From Collimonas sp. OK412 (GTDB taxonomy: Bacteria; Pseudomonadota; Gammaproteobacteria; Burkholderiales; Burkholderiaceae_D), in the NCBI RefSeq assembly GCF_900112135.1, contig NZ_FOLC01000024.1:1-64000 (forward strand): a DNA stretch of 64,000 bases, in the 5' to 3' direction. A model generated the notes under the pieces. The model saw nothing but the letters and a program-made list of their open reading frames with translations. It had not been told where the DNA came from and searched no databases. Shown here piece after piece: positions 26,419 through 33,766 of this stretch. Each line of letters begins with the position of its first letter. The first letter of the stretch is position 1. Made by a program: the position numbers and the translations under genes.

Positions 26419-26556
26419 GCGTATCTCCATATCTGCTTATTGATTTGTCTAACTTCTAACAAGAGTTGTGCAGGTTTAAGTCCCGATTAATAGAATTCGG
26501 GAGTCGGCTTTTGGCCGAATTGCGCCGGTCACCCTACACGTCTGCGAGCAAGCGAA

Positions 26557-27609
26557 CTAGCGTGTATAGATTGGCGGCGCCAATTTGAACGGCTGTGGAT
26601 TCAAGAGCACCCAGGTCACTGCTAGCTTGCCCAGCCGTCCCGTATCTCCAGATTTACGCTTGACTCCGGCAACGAGCTTCGCGGCTTCCGATAGGCCAGA
26701 CGGTGACAGTGGCTTACCCTCCTGAACATGCTTGAGGAAGGCATCGGCCATGGTGTTGAAATCTGCATCCCAATTGATACCCCCGTTATCGTCGAGCTCA
26801 TGCGCAATTCGTCCAGATATTCGAATAACCTCTCCCTGGACTGTAGCTGCGTGCCCCTTGGAAGGGACCAGCAAGTCCCATAATTCTTCGTGTTGCTTAT
26901 GCCATTCGGTCGCTTTCACGACGATGGGCATGTTGTTGTCGTGATCCCTGCGACGCGGCGCCGCTGGAACGTCGAAGAGCGCATAGAGCTGGTCAAGCGC
27001 ATTGCTCGCTGCGTCAACACTATCAGGATTGAATCCGCTTCGATGGAACTCGAAACGTTTACCTATCTCCACGACAAAATCCCTCATCCGAAGAGTCTTC
27101 TTTGCACCCGCCACAAGGAGGTCTTCGGCGAGAGGCACCATATGCTCTAGATCGATGTTATTGCAAGATTGTAGTGCCAACTCAAGGGGTGTTTGTCCAC
27201 GTCCGTTTACGGAATCGACTTGAGCCCCGTGCGCAATTAGCAAACGGGAATTCCGGGTGTTGTGACTACTTGCGGCGGCGTGGAGCGGGGTGTCGCTGGA
27301 GGAATCTTTGCTGTCGACGTCTGCGCCCAATTCCAGCAAAGCTTCAATTCGACCGTGCCGGCTACGCGAGCGAGCGTGCAAGGGAGTGTTACCCCACGTG
27401 TCGGTCGCTGCGAGATCTGCGCCCTGGGTTATAAGCCATCGGGCAAGCGTGTCAGGACAATCGTCGAAGGCAAGTGCACTCTGTTTGGCATATCCCCCTC
27501 GAGCGTTAATGTCGCACGTATCGAAAACAGCCTTCAGCTCGGCCAGGTCGCCCTTTTTGAGTAAATCTTCGAAATCTTTTGGCAGAAGTTTCTTTTTTGC
27601 CTTAGCCAT
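26557..27609 (-). CDS. Ankyrin-repeat protein
   Basis: A 350-aa cytosolic protein. Three to four ankyrin repeats occupy about residues 50-175, with TWGNTPLHARSRSRHGRIEALLELGADVDSKD-type and SSDTPLHAAASSHNTRNSRLLIAHGAQVDS-type patterns. The C-terminal half has no recognised domain but ends in GRLGKLAVTWVLLNPQPFKLAPP. It has a Lys-rich start and AAGGA seven bases before the ATG. A protein-binding role is likely. It lies in lower-GC accessory DNA, upstream of the GFA gene on the same strand. Confidence 0.82.
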   Translation of the reverse strand: MAKAKKKLLPKDFEDLLKKGDLAELKAVFDTCDINARGGYAKQSALAFDDCPDTLARWLITQGADLAATDTWGNTPLHARSRSRHGRIEALLELGADVDSKDSSSDTPLHAAASSHNTRNSRLLIAHGAQVDSVNGRGQTPLELALQSCNNIDLEHMVPLAEDLLVAGAKKTLRMRDFVVEIGKRFEFHRSGFNPDSVDAASNALDQLYALFDVPAAPRRRDHDNNMPIVVKATEWHKQHEELWDLLVPSKGHAATVQGEVIRISGRIAHELDDNGGINWDADFNTMADAFLKHVQEGKPLSPSGLSEAAKLVAGVKRKSGDTGRLGKLAVTWVLLNPQPFKLAPPIYTR

Positions 27610-27805
27610 GGATCATCCTTTGTAAAATCAAGACCGCGATGTTGCGCATGCTACCTCGGCGTCAATGTCCGTTAACAGGAAACTTCGGCTACTTCCGCTT
27701 TTGGCCATTTTGAGACGGTCGTGACGGGTTGATTTCGACCCGAAGGAGACTGTCGGCAAGTTGAGCAGCAGACGTTCACAGTCGATTCCCTTCAAATGCA
27801 AAACC

Positions 27806-28144
27806 CTACTCGCCGCTCACCTTCGAAGCCCATTCATGAACGGGCTTTAAGTGCTCGATTGCAGATGATAAATCTTCGATCGAGTCGCGCGACGGATCAA
27901 TTGGAGTCCATATAGTGAGGTGAGGCGAAACCGGCATATCCGTCGTATTCGCATCGGGCCCAGTCATTCTCACCACGGTCACAGCTTGGCGACCTCGGCC
28001 ACGATAGCTCCGATCTTTGTTGAGGCAGTCGATGCCTTCTGTGAGTATCGTTTGCCATAAATCTTCGGTGAGTTCGGACAGACGAAACTCACGTCCACCT
28101 AAATTTTTTTCCAGGATGTTCGGCCTCGAAGTTACCCCATTCAT
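27806..28144 (-). CDS. Hypothetical small protein, possibly 5'-truncated
   Basis: A 112-aa open frame rich in charged residues (LGGREFRLSELTEDLWQTILTEGIDCLNKD; VVRMTGPDANTTDMPVSPHLTIWTP). I recognise no family. The only start codon lies inside a 77-bp stretch that matches the trailer of the NlpC/P60 gene elsewhere, and it lacks a ribosome-binding site. The true 5' end may therefore have been lost at a recombination junction. Confidence 0.4.
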   Translation of the reverse strand: MNGVTSRPNILEKNLGGREFRLSELTEDLWQTILTEGIDCLNKDRSYRGRGRQAVTVVRMTGPDANTTDMPVSPHLTIWTPIDPSRDSIEDLSSAIEHLKPVHEWASKVSGE

Positions 28145-28167
28145 CGATTTACGGCCGTGGCATTATT

Positions 28168-28212
28168 TCACCGGGCAACTGCATGCATTAGGCTCGTCAT
28201 TGCATCCACATA
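28168..28212 (-). pseudogene. 3' relic of a second NlpC/P60 gene
   Basis: Fourteen codons and a stop read YVDAMTSLMHAVAR, against YVDAMTSLVHVVAR at the end of the NlpC/P60 protein encoded at 21213-22628. The DNA match (38 of 45 bases) continues at about 75% for 32 bases past the stop to 28136, so it is not a chance peptide match. It begins two bases after the stop codon of the Nudix-like gene and marks the left junction of the NAD module. Confidence 0.8.
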
Positions 28213-28213
28213 A

Positions 28214-30310
28214 CTACGCCTGAATAATCGTTCCATCCCCATACTCTCCCACAACGGGGTCTAAATTTTCTGGCGAATGAAGAATCGTGGGGCCGCGGGA
28301 GCAGGCCTGCCGCGTCAGGTACTCCGTCAATCCTTCCGTTTGAACTGCAGGAGGAATTGCCGCATGCATTTCCGTTAGCAATTCTATCGTTGCTCTTACA
28401 ATCCATTCTACTGTGCGATATTTTGGAGAAACTATCTGAATATTCTGCGAGTCAGTCTGGTCAAAGAAACCATGCTGCAATTTGTGTCTGACATATGAAA
28501 GCGCGGTGATACCAGGAATGGTGCGCTTTTCCAAATAAGCCTGGTTCGCGCCTTCATCATAACGGACGACATGGTCCGGAAACTCGTATCCCTCATCTTC
28601 CAGAAGTGCCTCAGTGACGATATTCGGCAACAGAGGCCTCGCGTCTTCGTGACCGACTTCAAACAAAAGAATTTTCTTGAGCTTCTTCATTTCTTTCTGT
28701 TGTTCCGTATCTGTTTTTCTGATGGCGATACGCGGAAAGTACTCGCGAATGAATTTATTGGATTCATTCATGAGCTCATCCCTGCTCAACTTTGGCTGTA
28801 TTTGCAAAAACCTGTCGTCCATGTCCATCATCTTCCAGGCATGGTTAAGATCGTGGATCAGGAATTCGAGTGGAGACTGCCAGAATTCATCAACATACAC
28901 AGGCTCCGTTGATACCCCTACAAAATATATTGGAGTACCTCGGATTTTCATGAGATCGGTGGCGGAAATGTTATCAAAAGTCGGAATGATGATCACTTCA
29001 GGAAGTCGACGCATCAGCTCCTCGTACCGGTACCAGTACTTCTTTTGAAAATGGGTGCTCAAATCTTTCTCGATACGGCAAGCCACATCAAAGAAGCCCA
29101 CTGCTTCAAACAAGATACGTAGCGTCGGAGCATAGGGACACATCGGGCCGTTCTGGATCGTCACGTGGTGAAGTTTATGCAGCAGCTGGTCGCGCATCGA
29201 CGCAAATGCAAGATTGTCGCGGCACTTCTCTTCTATCGCAGATAACATCATCTGGCTGCGAACGTACTCAATCACTGGCAGCAACTCCAGAACTGGTGTA
29301 TCCAAGTTATCGTCATTCGCCTTAAACCGCGCCCGCAATCCAAGGTACGCATCCAATGGGCTGCTTACTGTTTCGCGTATCCATTCATGATGAGAAGCTC
29401 CCCGCGTTTTGGTAAAGTTTTTCGCAATGAGCGCAGCGGCAATCTGTTTGTGGTGACCGAAGGCAAAGGAGCCCTCTTTCGCGTTCGGCGTAGTAATCAC
29501 GCTCTCCGGGAGCCACCTGCCCTCAACTCCTTCCATTTCGGGAATTTCGACGAGGAATCCAACTGTGTCAACGATATGACGCGGATCTGACGGGAGAGCG
29601 ATGTCTTTGAGGTGATCGCGATATCCGTGGGAAATGGTTCTATCCATATAGATCCGCGCTTCTTTTCCTGCTTCGTTACGGACGAAATAGTATTTACGCC
29701 CGTCTAATTCCGCAATTCCATACTCTGGCGTCACTGATTCGAACACTTTGCCGCCCGTCACCCTTAGTGCGGCAAAAATGTTGCCTGGGATTCCCATCTC
29801 GTTTTGTTCATCTTCGTCGCGAAGCAAGCCGCCAGGCAGCGACATGCCCTCAGGAAAGAAAGTCCGGTCCAAGGTCAGGAATTCCCGCCCTTGCTCTCCG
29901 TCTCGCATCACAAGTACGTCGACAGTCTTACGCACCATGACTCCCTGTTCAATTCGCTGCTTTGCCTGAATTTTGAGGTTCTGATCGGACAACAACGCGT
30001 TCACTACTGGGGATTGATGATCAACATTGAGATATTTACCGATGCAATTTTCGATACCATTCTTGCGGATCGGGTCACGCAGGCGATGGAACCAATAAAC
30101 CATGTATAAAAGTGACGCGGCATAGAGGTTCGCTGGATCACTTTGCGTATCGAGAGCTATCGCGTATTTATCGAGTATTTCCAAAACGTTGCCCGCGGCG
30201 GTATCGGATTGCGCGCTTGAGAGTAAAGATGAAAGGTCTTCGCTAACTTCTGGGAATTCACTGGTGTCTGATAATCCGAGGACAGGCGCGGGCGCGTTAA
30301 ATGCCATCAT
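28214..30310 (-). CDS. Large Nudix-like protein of unknown function in NAD module
   Basis: A 698-aa protein I cannot assign to a described family. About residues 124-300 follow a Nudix fold: strand VRKTVDVLVMRDG, FFPEGMSLPGGLL, and a late GRWLPESV with FGHHKQIAAALIAKNF. The catalytic REUxEE residues of the Nudix box are absent (LRDEDEQNEMGIPGNIFAALRVTGG), so hydrolysis is unlikely. The C-terminal half (about 350-698) is mostly helical, with a possible metal motif HDLNHAWK at 486-493. ATG 30310 is used (AAGGA upstream); a GTG at 30343 overlaps nrtR. It is 25 bp downstream of nrtR, so cotranscribed. An ADP-ribose-sensing or NAD-linked effector role is inference. Confidence 0.8.
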   Translation of the reverse strand: MMAFNAPAPVLGLSDTSEFPEVSEDLSSLLSSAQSDTAAGNVLEILDKYAIALDTQSDPANLYAASLLYMVYWFHRLRDPIRKNGIENCIGKYLNVDHQSPVVNALLSDQNLKIQAKQRIEQGVMVRKTVDVLVMRDGEQGREFLTLDRTFFPEGMSLPGGLLRDEDEQNEMGIPGNIFAALRVTGGKVFESVTPEYGIAELDGRKYYFVRNEAGKEARIYMDRTISHGYRDHLKDIALPSDPRHIVDTVGFLVEIPEMEGVEGRWLPESVITTPNAKEGSFAFGHHKQIAAALIAKNFTKTRGASHHEWIRETVSSPLDAYLGLRARFKANDDNLDTPVLELLPVIEYVRSQMMLSAIEEKCRDNLAFASMRDQLLHKLHHVTIQNGPMCPYAPTLRILFEAVGFFDVACRIEKDLSTHFQKKYWYRYEELMRRLPEVIIIPTFDNISATDLMKIRGTPIYFVGVSTEPVYVDEFWQSPLEFLIHDLNHAWKMMDMDDRFLQIQPKLSRDELMNESNKFIREYFPRIAIRKTDTEQQKEMKKLKKILLFEVGHEDARPLLPNIVTEALLEDEGYEFPDHVVRYDEGANQAYLEKRTIPGITALSYVRHKLQHGFFDQTDSQNIQIVSPKYRTVEWIVRATIELLTEMHAAIPPAVQTEGLTEYLTRQACSRGPTILHSPENLDPVVGEYGDGTIIQA

Positions 30311-30335
30311 GTTTTCCTTAACGGTTTCTCTTATG

Positions 30336-31025
30336 TTAAACACTTAAATTGCGTTCAAAATTAACAATGTCTGCGCCCGGCTTCAGTGCATAGAGCTGCG
30401 CCAATCGTCCTCCTGAAGATATTTTTTCATTGGAAATTTCAAACATTTCGGATGCTTCAATTCGTCGCATTAAACTTTTTCTTTGAATTGGCCTTTCGAT
30501 GATTGCTTCAATCACCTTGATCAATTGGCCGATGCTAAATTTCTCGGGCAGGCAAAATACTGGAATCATTGAGTACAGCGTTTTTTGTTGTAGTCGCTGC
30601 TGCGCCATCTCAATGATGTGTCGATGGTCGAAAGCAATCAATAGCTTGGGCAATTCGCTCACATTCAACCAGCAGGTACTCTCCACGGACGCGATTTTAG
30701 GCTCAACATTTTGATGTGCCACCAACGCATAATAAGCAAGCGTAACGCTATATCCACGCGGGTCACGCTTAGGTCCAGAGATCACCTGCAGTTGTTCTAA
30801 ATAGCTCGGTACCAGCCCCGTTTTGTCCAACAACTTTCGGCGTGCAGTCATATCAGTGTTTTCATCCAGACTGATATCAATAAATCCACCGGGCAGCCCC
30901 CAATAACCCGCAAACGGCGATTCAGCGCGTTTGGCCATGAGCACTTTCAAAACGCCATCGTGAACAGTGAAAAGTACGCTGTCCACGGTAAACAAAGGTT
31001 TTTCTATTTGCAATATGGCATTCAT
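30336..31025 (-). CDS. nrtR: NrtR-type Nudix-related transcriptional regulator
   Basis: A 229-aa repressor of NAD metabolism genes. The N-terminal Nudix-like domain (FTVDSVLFTVHDGVLKVLMAKRAESPFAGYWGLPGGFID) binds ADP-ribose in the family. The Nudix box DMTARRKLLDKTGL lacks the catalytic glutamates, as expected for regulators. The C-terminal winged helix includes IQRKSLMRRIEASEMFE and ends GGRLAQLYAL. ATG 31025 gives the family's usual length; the open frame runs to 31103 over an operator-like palindrome. Divergent from the PRPP synthetase and NadV genes. Confidence 0.87.
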   Translation of the reverse strand: MNAILQIEKPLFTVDSVLFTVHDGVLKVLMAKRAESPFAGYWGLPGGFIDISLDENTDMTARRKLLDKTGLVPSYLEQLQVISGPKRDPRGYSVTLAYYALVAHQNVEPKIASVESTCWLNVSELPKLLIAFDHRHIIEMAQQRLQQKTLYSMIPVFCLPEKFSIGQLIKVIEAIIERPIQRKSLMRRIEASEMFEISNEKISSGGRLAQLYALKPGADIVNFERNLSV

Positions 31026-31040
31026 TTTTCTCATCTTTTT

Positions 31041-31055
31041 ATGTCTTTGAGACAC
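31041..31055 (-). promoter_or_regulatory. Putative NrtR operator, copy 1
   Basis: The minus strand reads GTGTCTCAAAGACAT, an inverted repeat (GTCT/AGAC). It matches copy 2 at 13 of 15 bases and lies just upstream of the nrtR start, so autoregulation is likely. Confidence 0.65.
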
Positions 31056-31111
31056 TTTCTTTATAGCATAAGTGGCAGCTTGATAAAAGTTTCGAAATTC
31101 CACTTTACTTT

Positions 31112-31126
31112 GTGTCCCACAGACAT
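31112..31126 (+). promoter_or_regulatory. Putative NrtR operator, copy 2
   Basis: Reads GTGTCCCACAGACAT about 105 bp before the PRPP-synthetase-like gene. The two copies are in opposite orientation, each facing one of the divergent units. Confidence 0.65.
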
Positions 31127-31232
31127 TAATATCTAATCATGTTTTATTCATCCTTTGATAAAACCAAGGAAAGCATAGTCAAACGAACAAGAATTGACTG
31201 CGCTCTGATTACTTCAAAACAGGGTTAGCAAA

Positions 31233-32096
31233 ATGGGCAGCCATGTTACAAGCAACAATCGTTATTTTTTACCCAATCCTCAACAAGCTGAAGATTCGTT
31301 TAAGCATTTTCAGTTTAGGAGCGGTGAAAATCACCTCCAAATTTTGGCGCCCAGCAGTTCCCATGTCGAAATCATGTTTCGTTACAGCGGAGATCAATCG
31401 CTGATTCAGCTCTTGCTGTTGACCGATGCGCTTCGCCGCCAGGGCGCAAATGTGATCGATTTATGCATTCCCTATTTTCCAGGTGCGAGGCAGGATCGCG
31501 TTTGCAACTCAGGCGAACCACTGTCGGTGAAGGTCTACGCTGATTTGATCAATCAACAGCACTATCAAAAGGTTTGTGTTTTTGATCCCCACAGTGATGT
31601 GGTTGTTGCCCTTTTGAATAACGTCCATGTCGTCAAAAACCATCAATTTATCCGAGACGTCGTGAGCGACATTCGATCAGATTTTATTTTGGTGTCGCCA
31701 GATGCCGGATCGAATAAAAAAATCTTTGAATTATCTTGTCAACTGGGTGGCTTGCCGGTGATCCGCGCAGACAAGGTTCGTGACGTACGGAACGGGGCAA
31801 TTATCGGCACAGAGATTTACTGCGACGATTTAAGTGGGCAGACGGCAGTGATTGTCGACGATATTTGCGCTGGCGGCAGGACGTTTATCGAACTGGCGAA
31901 AAAACTGAAGGCCAAAAACTGCAGAAAAATTATCTTGGCTGTGTCTCACTACGAAGGCACCGCCGATGAGAAAAAATTAATGGAAAGCGGCATTGATGCG
32001 ATATACACCACCAACAGTCTGCATGACTCGGCCGCAACCGAATTTTTAAATGTGAAAAATATTTGGCACTTTATGCCAGTACAAGGAGAAAAATAA
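31233..32096 (+). CDS. Ribose-phosphate pyrophosphokinase-like protein (Prs or Adps-like)
   Basis: A 287-aa protein of the PRPP synthetase family, slightly shorter than housekeeping Prs (about 310-315). It has PYFPGARQDR, FDPHSDVV for ATP/metal binding and a PRPP loop VIVDDICAGGRTF that departs from the usual VDDMIDTGGT. The substrate loop reads CNSGEPLSVKVYADL instead of the usual GEPITAKLVANL type. It either makes PRPP for the NadV-like enzyme or, like the phage enzyme Adps, pyrophosphorylates ADP-ribose. The stop overlaps the next start (TAATG), so the pair is coupled. Confidence 0.85.
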   Translation: MGSHVTSNNRYFLPNPQQAEDSFKHFQFRSGENHLQILAPSSSHVEIMFRYSGDQSLIQLLLLTDALRRQGANVIDLCIPYFPGARQDRVCNSGEPLSVKVYADLINQQHYQKVCVFDPHSDVVVALLNNVHVVKNHQFIRDVVSDIRSDFILVSPDAGSNKKIFELSCQLGGLPVIRADKVRDVRNGAIIGTEIYCDDLSGQTAVIVDDICAGGRTFIELAKKLKAKNCRKIILAVSHYEGTADEKKLMESGIDAIYTTNSLHDSAATEFLNVKNIWHFMPVQGEK

Positions 32097-33565
32097 TGAA
32101 CTTGAATCCAGTCACTGCAATCGATGGCTACAAGGTCGATCATCGTCGTCAATACCCCGACAATACTGAAGTTGTATTCAGCAATTTGACTGCCAGGACA
32201 ACTCGCCGCGAATACACCGATCATCTGGTTTTTTTTGGATTGCAGTATTTTATAAAAAGCTTTTTAATCAAAAACTGGGAAGAAGATTTTTTTAAACAGC
32301 CAAAAGACGAAGTCATCCGTCGCTTTTCTCGTCGCATAAATAACTATCTTGGCCCTAATAATGTCGGCACCCAGCACATTGCGGATTTGCACGACCTGGG
32401 CTATCTGCCTATAAAAATCATGGCGTTGCCCGAGGGTTCGGTCTACTCCTTAAGAGTGCCATGTCTTGTGATCTTCAATACAGACGAGCGGTTTTTCTGG
32501 CTTACCAATTATTTGGAAACCATCCTCTCGACCAATGTATGGGGCATGTGCACCAGTGCAACTACAGCGCACCAATACAAAAAAATACTGACAGCTTACG
32601 CGCTAGAAACCGATGGCAGCACCGAGTTCGTGAATTGGCAAGGGCACGACTTTAGCTTTCGCGGCATGTATGGCGCTGAAGCCGCCACAATGAGCGGCGC
32701 CGCGCACTTACTGAGCTTTACAGGCACAGACACCATTCCTGCCATCGATTTTCTGGAAGACTTTTACGGCGCCGATAGCGATTTGGAACTGGTTGGCGGC
32801 AGTGTTGCAGCAACTGAGCATTCAGTCATGTGCGCCGGCGGCATGGACAATGAACTCGAAACCTTCCGGCGTTTGATTCAAGACATCTATCCGGCTGGGA
32901 TCGTTAGTATCGTGTCGGATTCCTGGGATTTCTGGCAAGTGATGACTGACTTTACCGTCAAACTTAAAGAACAGATTTTGGCGCGAGATGGAAAAGTTGT
33001 GTTTCGCCCTGACACCGGGTGCCCAGTCAAAATGATCTGCGGCGATGCTGATGCCGAAATCGGCTCGCCAGAATACAAAGGCGCGGTTGAATGCTTGTGG
33101 GAAGTATTTGGCGGCAGCGAAACTAAGCAAGGCTACAAAATTCTGGATCCCCATGTCGGATTGATTTATGGCGACTCCATCACTATTGAGCGCGCCACGG
33201 CAATTTGCGCAGGACTCAAAGCCAAAGGATTTTCTTCAACCAATGTGGTTTTTGGAATTGGCAGTTACACCTATCAATACGTAACTCGCGATACCGACGG
33301 TTTTGCCGTTAAAGCGACTTTCGCCAAAATTTCCGGTGAAAATCGCGAAATTTTCAAGGCACCCAAAACGGGAGATGGAACCAAGAATTCAGCCAAAGGC
33401 CTGGTAGCAGTCTACAAAAATGATCAAGGTGAGTTTTATCTGAAGGATCAAGTAAGCTGGAATGAAGTCAACAACTGCGAATTTGTTCCCGTGTTTGAAA
33501 ATGGAAAATTACTCAACGAGGTGACTCTTACAGAGATTAGGGAGCGTTTGGCCGCCATGGTTTAA
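32096..33565 (+). CDS. nadV: Nicotinamide phosphoribosyltransferase-like protein (NadV or Namat-like)
   Basis: A 489-aa protein of the NAMPT family. Residues matching the human active site are visible: SVAATEHSVM (His247 equivalent), VVFRPDTGCPV (Asp313 region), YGDSITIE and FGIGSYTYQYVTRD. It should join nicotinamide to a pyrophosphorylated ribose donor: PRPP giving NMN in salvage, or ADP-ribose pyrophosphate giving NAD+ directly in the phage NARP1 route. AAGGAG precedes ATG 32096. No NMN adenylyltransferase gene lies beside it. The lower GC suggests transfer. Confidence 0.88.
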   Translation: MNLNPVTAIDGYKVDHRRQYPDNTEVVFSNLTARTTRREYTDHLVFFGLQYFIKSFLIKNWEEDFFKQPKDEVIRRFSRRINNYLGPNNVGTQHIADLHDLGYLPIKIMALPEGSVYSLRVPCLVIFNTDERFFWLTNYLETILSTNVWGMCTSATTAHQYKKILTAYALETDGSTEFVNWQGHDFSFRGMYGAEAATMSGAAHLLSFTGTDTIPAIDFLEDFYGADSDLELVGGSVAATEHSVMCAGGMDNELETFRRLIQDIYPAGIVSIVSDSWDFWQVMTDFTVKLKEQILARDGKVVFRPDTGCPVKMICGDADAEIGSPEYKGAVECLWEVFGGSETKQGYKILDPHVGLIYGDSITIERATAICAGLKAKGFSSTNVVFGIGSYTYQYVTRDTDGFAVKATFAKISGENREIFKAPKTGDGTKNSAKGLVAVYKNDQGEFYLKDQVSWNEVNNCEFVPVFENGKLLNEVTLTEIRERLAAMV

Positions 33566-33567
33566 TC

Positions 33568-33677
33568 ATGATGTTGACCTGCCTGCGCCATTTCGACGTC
33601 ACCAGCAGGATGGGGCCGGGTTCCAGGTGACGGCGGATTTCCCACACCGGGAAATCCGGCTTGACGGCTGTTTTCAT
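33568..33677 (-). pseudogene. 5' fragment of a flavin reductase-family gene
   Basis: A strong AGGAGGG ribosome-binding site precedes ATG 33677 and an N-terminus reading KPDFPVWEIRRHLEPGPILL, then VTSKWRRQVNIM. This is the beginning of flavin reductase (DIM6/NTAB-like) proteins, where EPGPxxLV and a later N-xM are conserved. After 37 codons the frame runs into the 3' end of nadV on the other strand and stops after ten unrelated codons. The remaining ~150 residues are missing. It marks the right junction of the NAD module. Confidence 0.75.
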
Positions 33678-33766
33678 CTTGCCCTCCTCTTGAGCCGGAA
33701 GTGTAAGGGCCATGCATCCGGACCGGCGTAACGATGAAGTCGATCCGGAACCAGCGAGATCAGCGA

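Noticed and set aside
26431-26556. Second attC site after the ankyrin gene
   Set aside because: A GTTAGAC core and small hairpins are present, but no matching 5' core (CTAACAAG type) or overall fold completes an attC there.
31233-33565. Prophage carrying the Prs/NadV pair
   Set aside because: No structural, lysis, integrase or other phage genes are seen nearby, so the module is treated as an island and not as a prophage.
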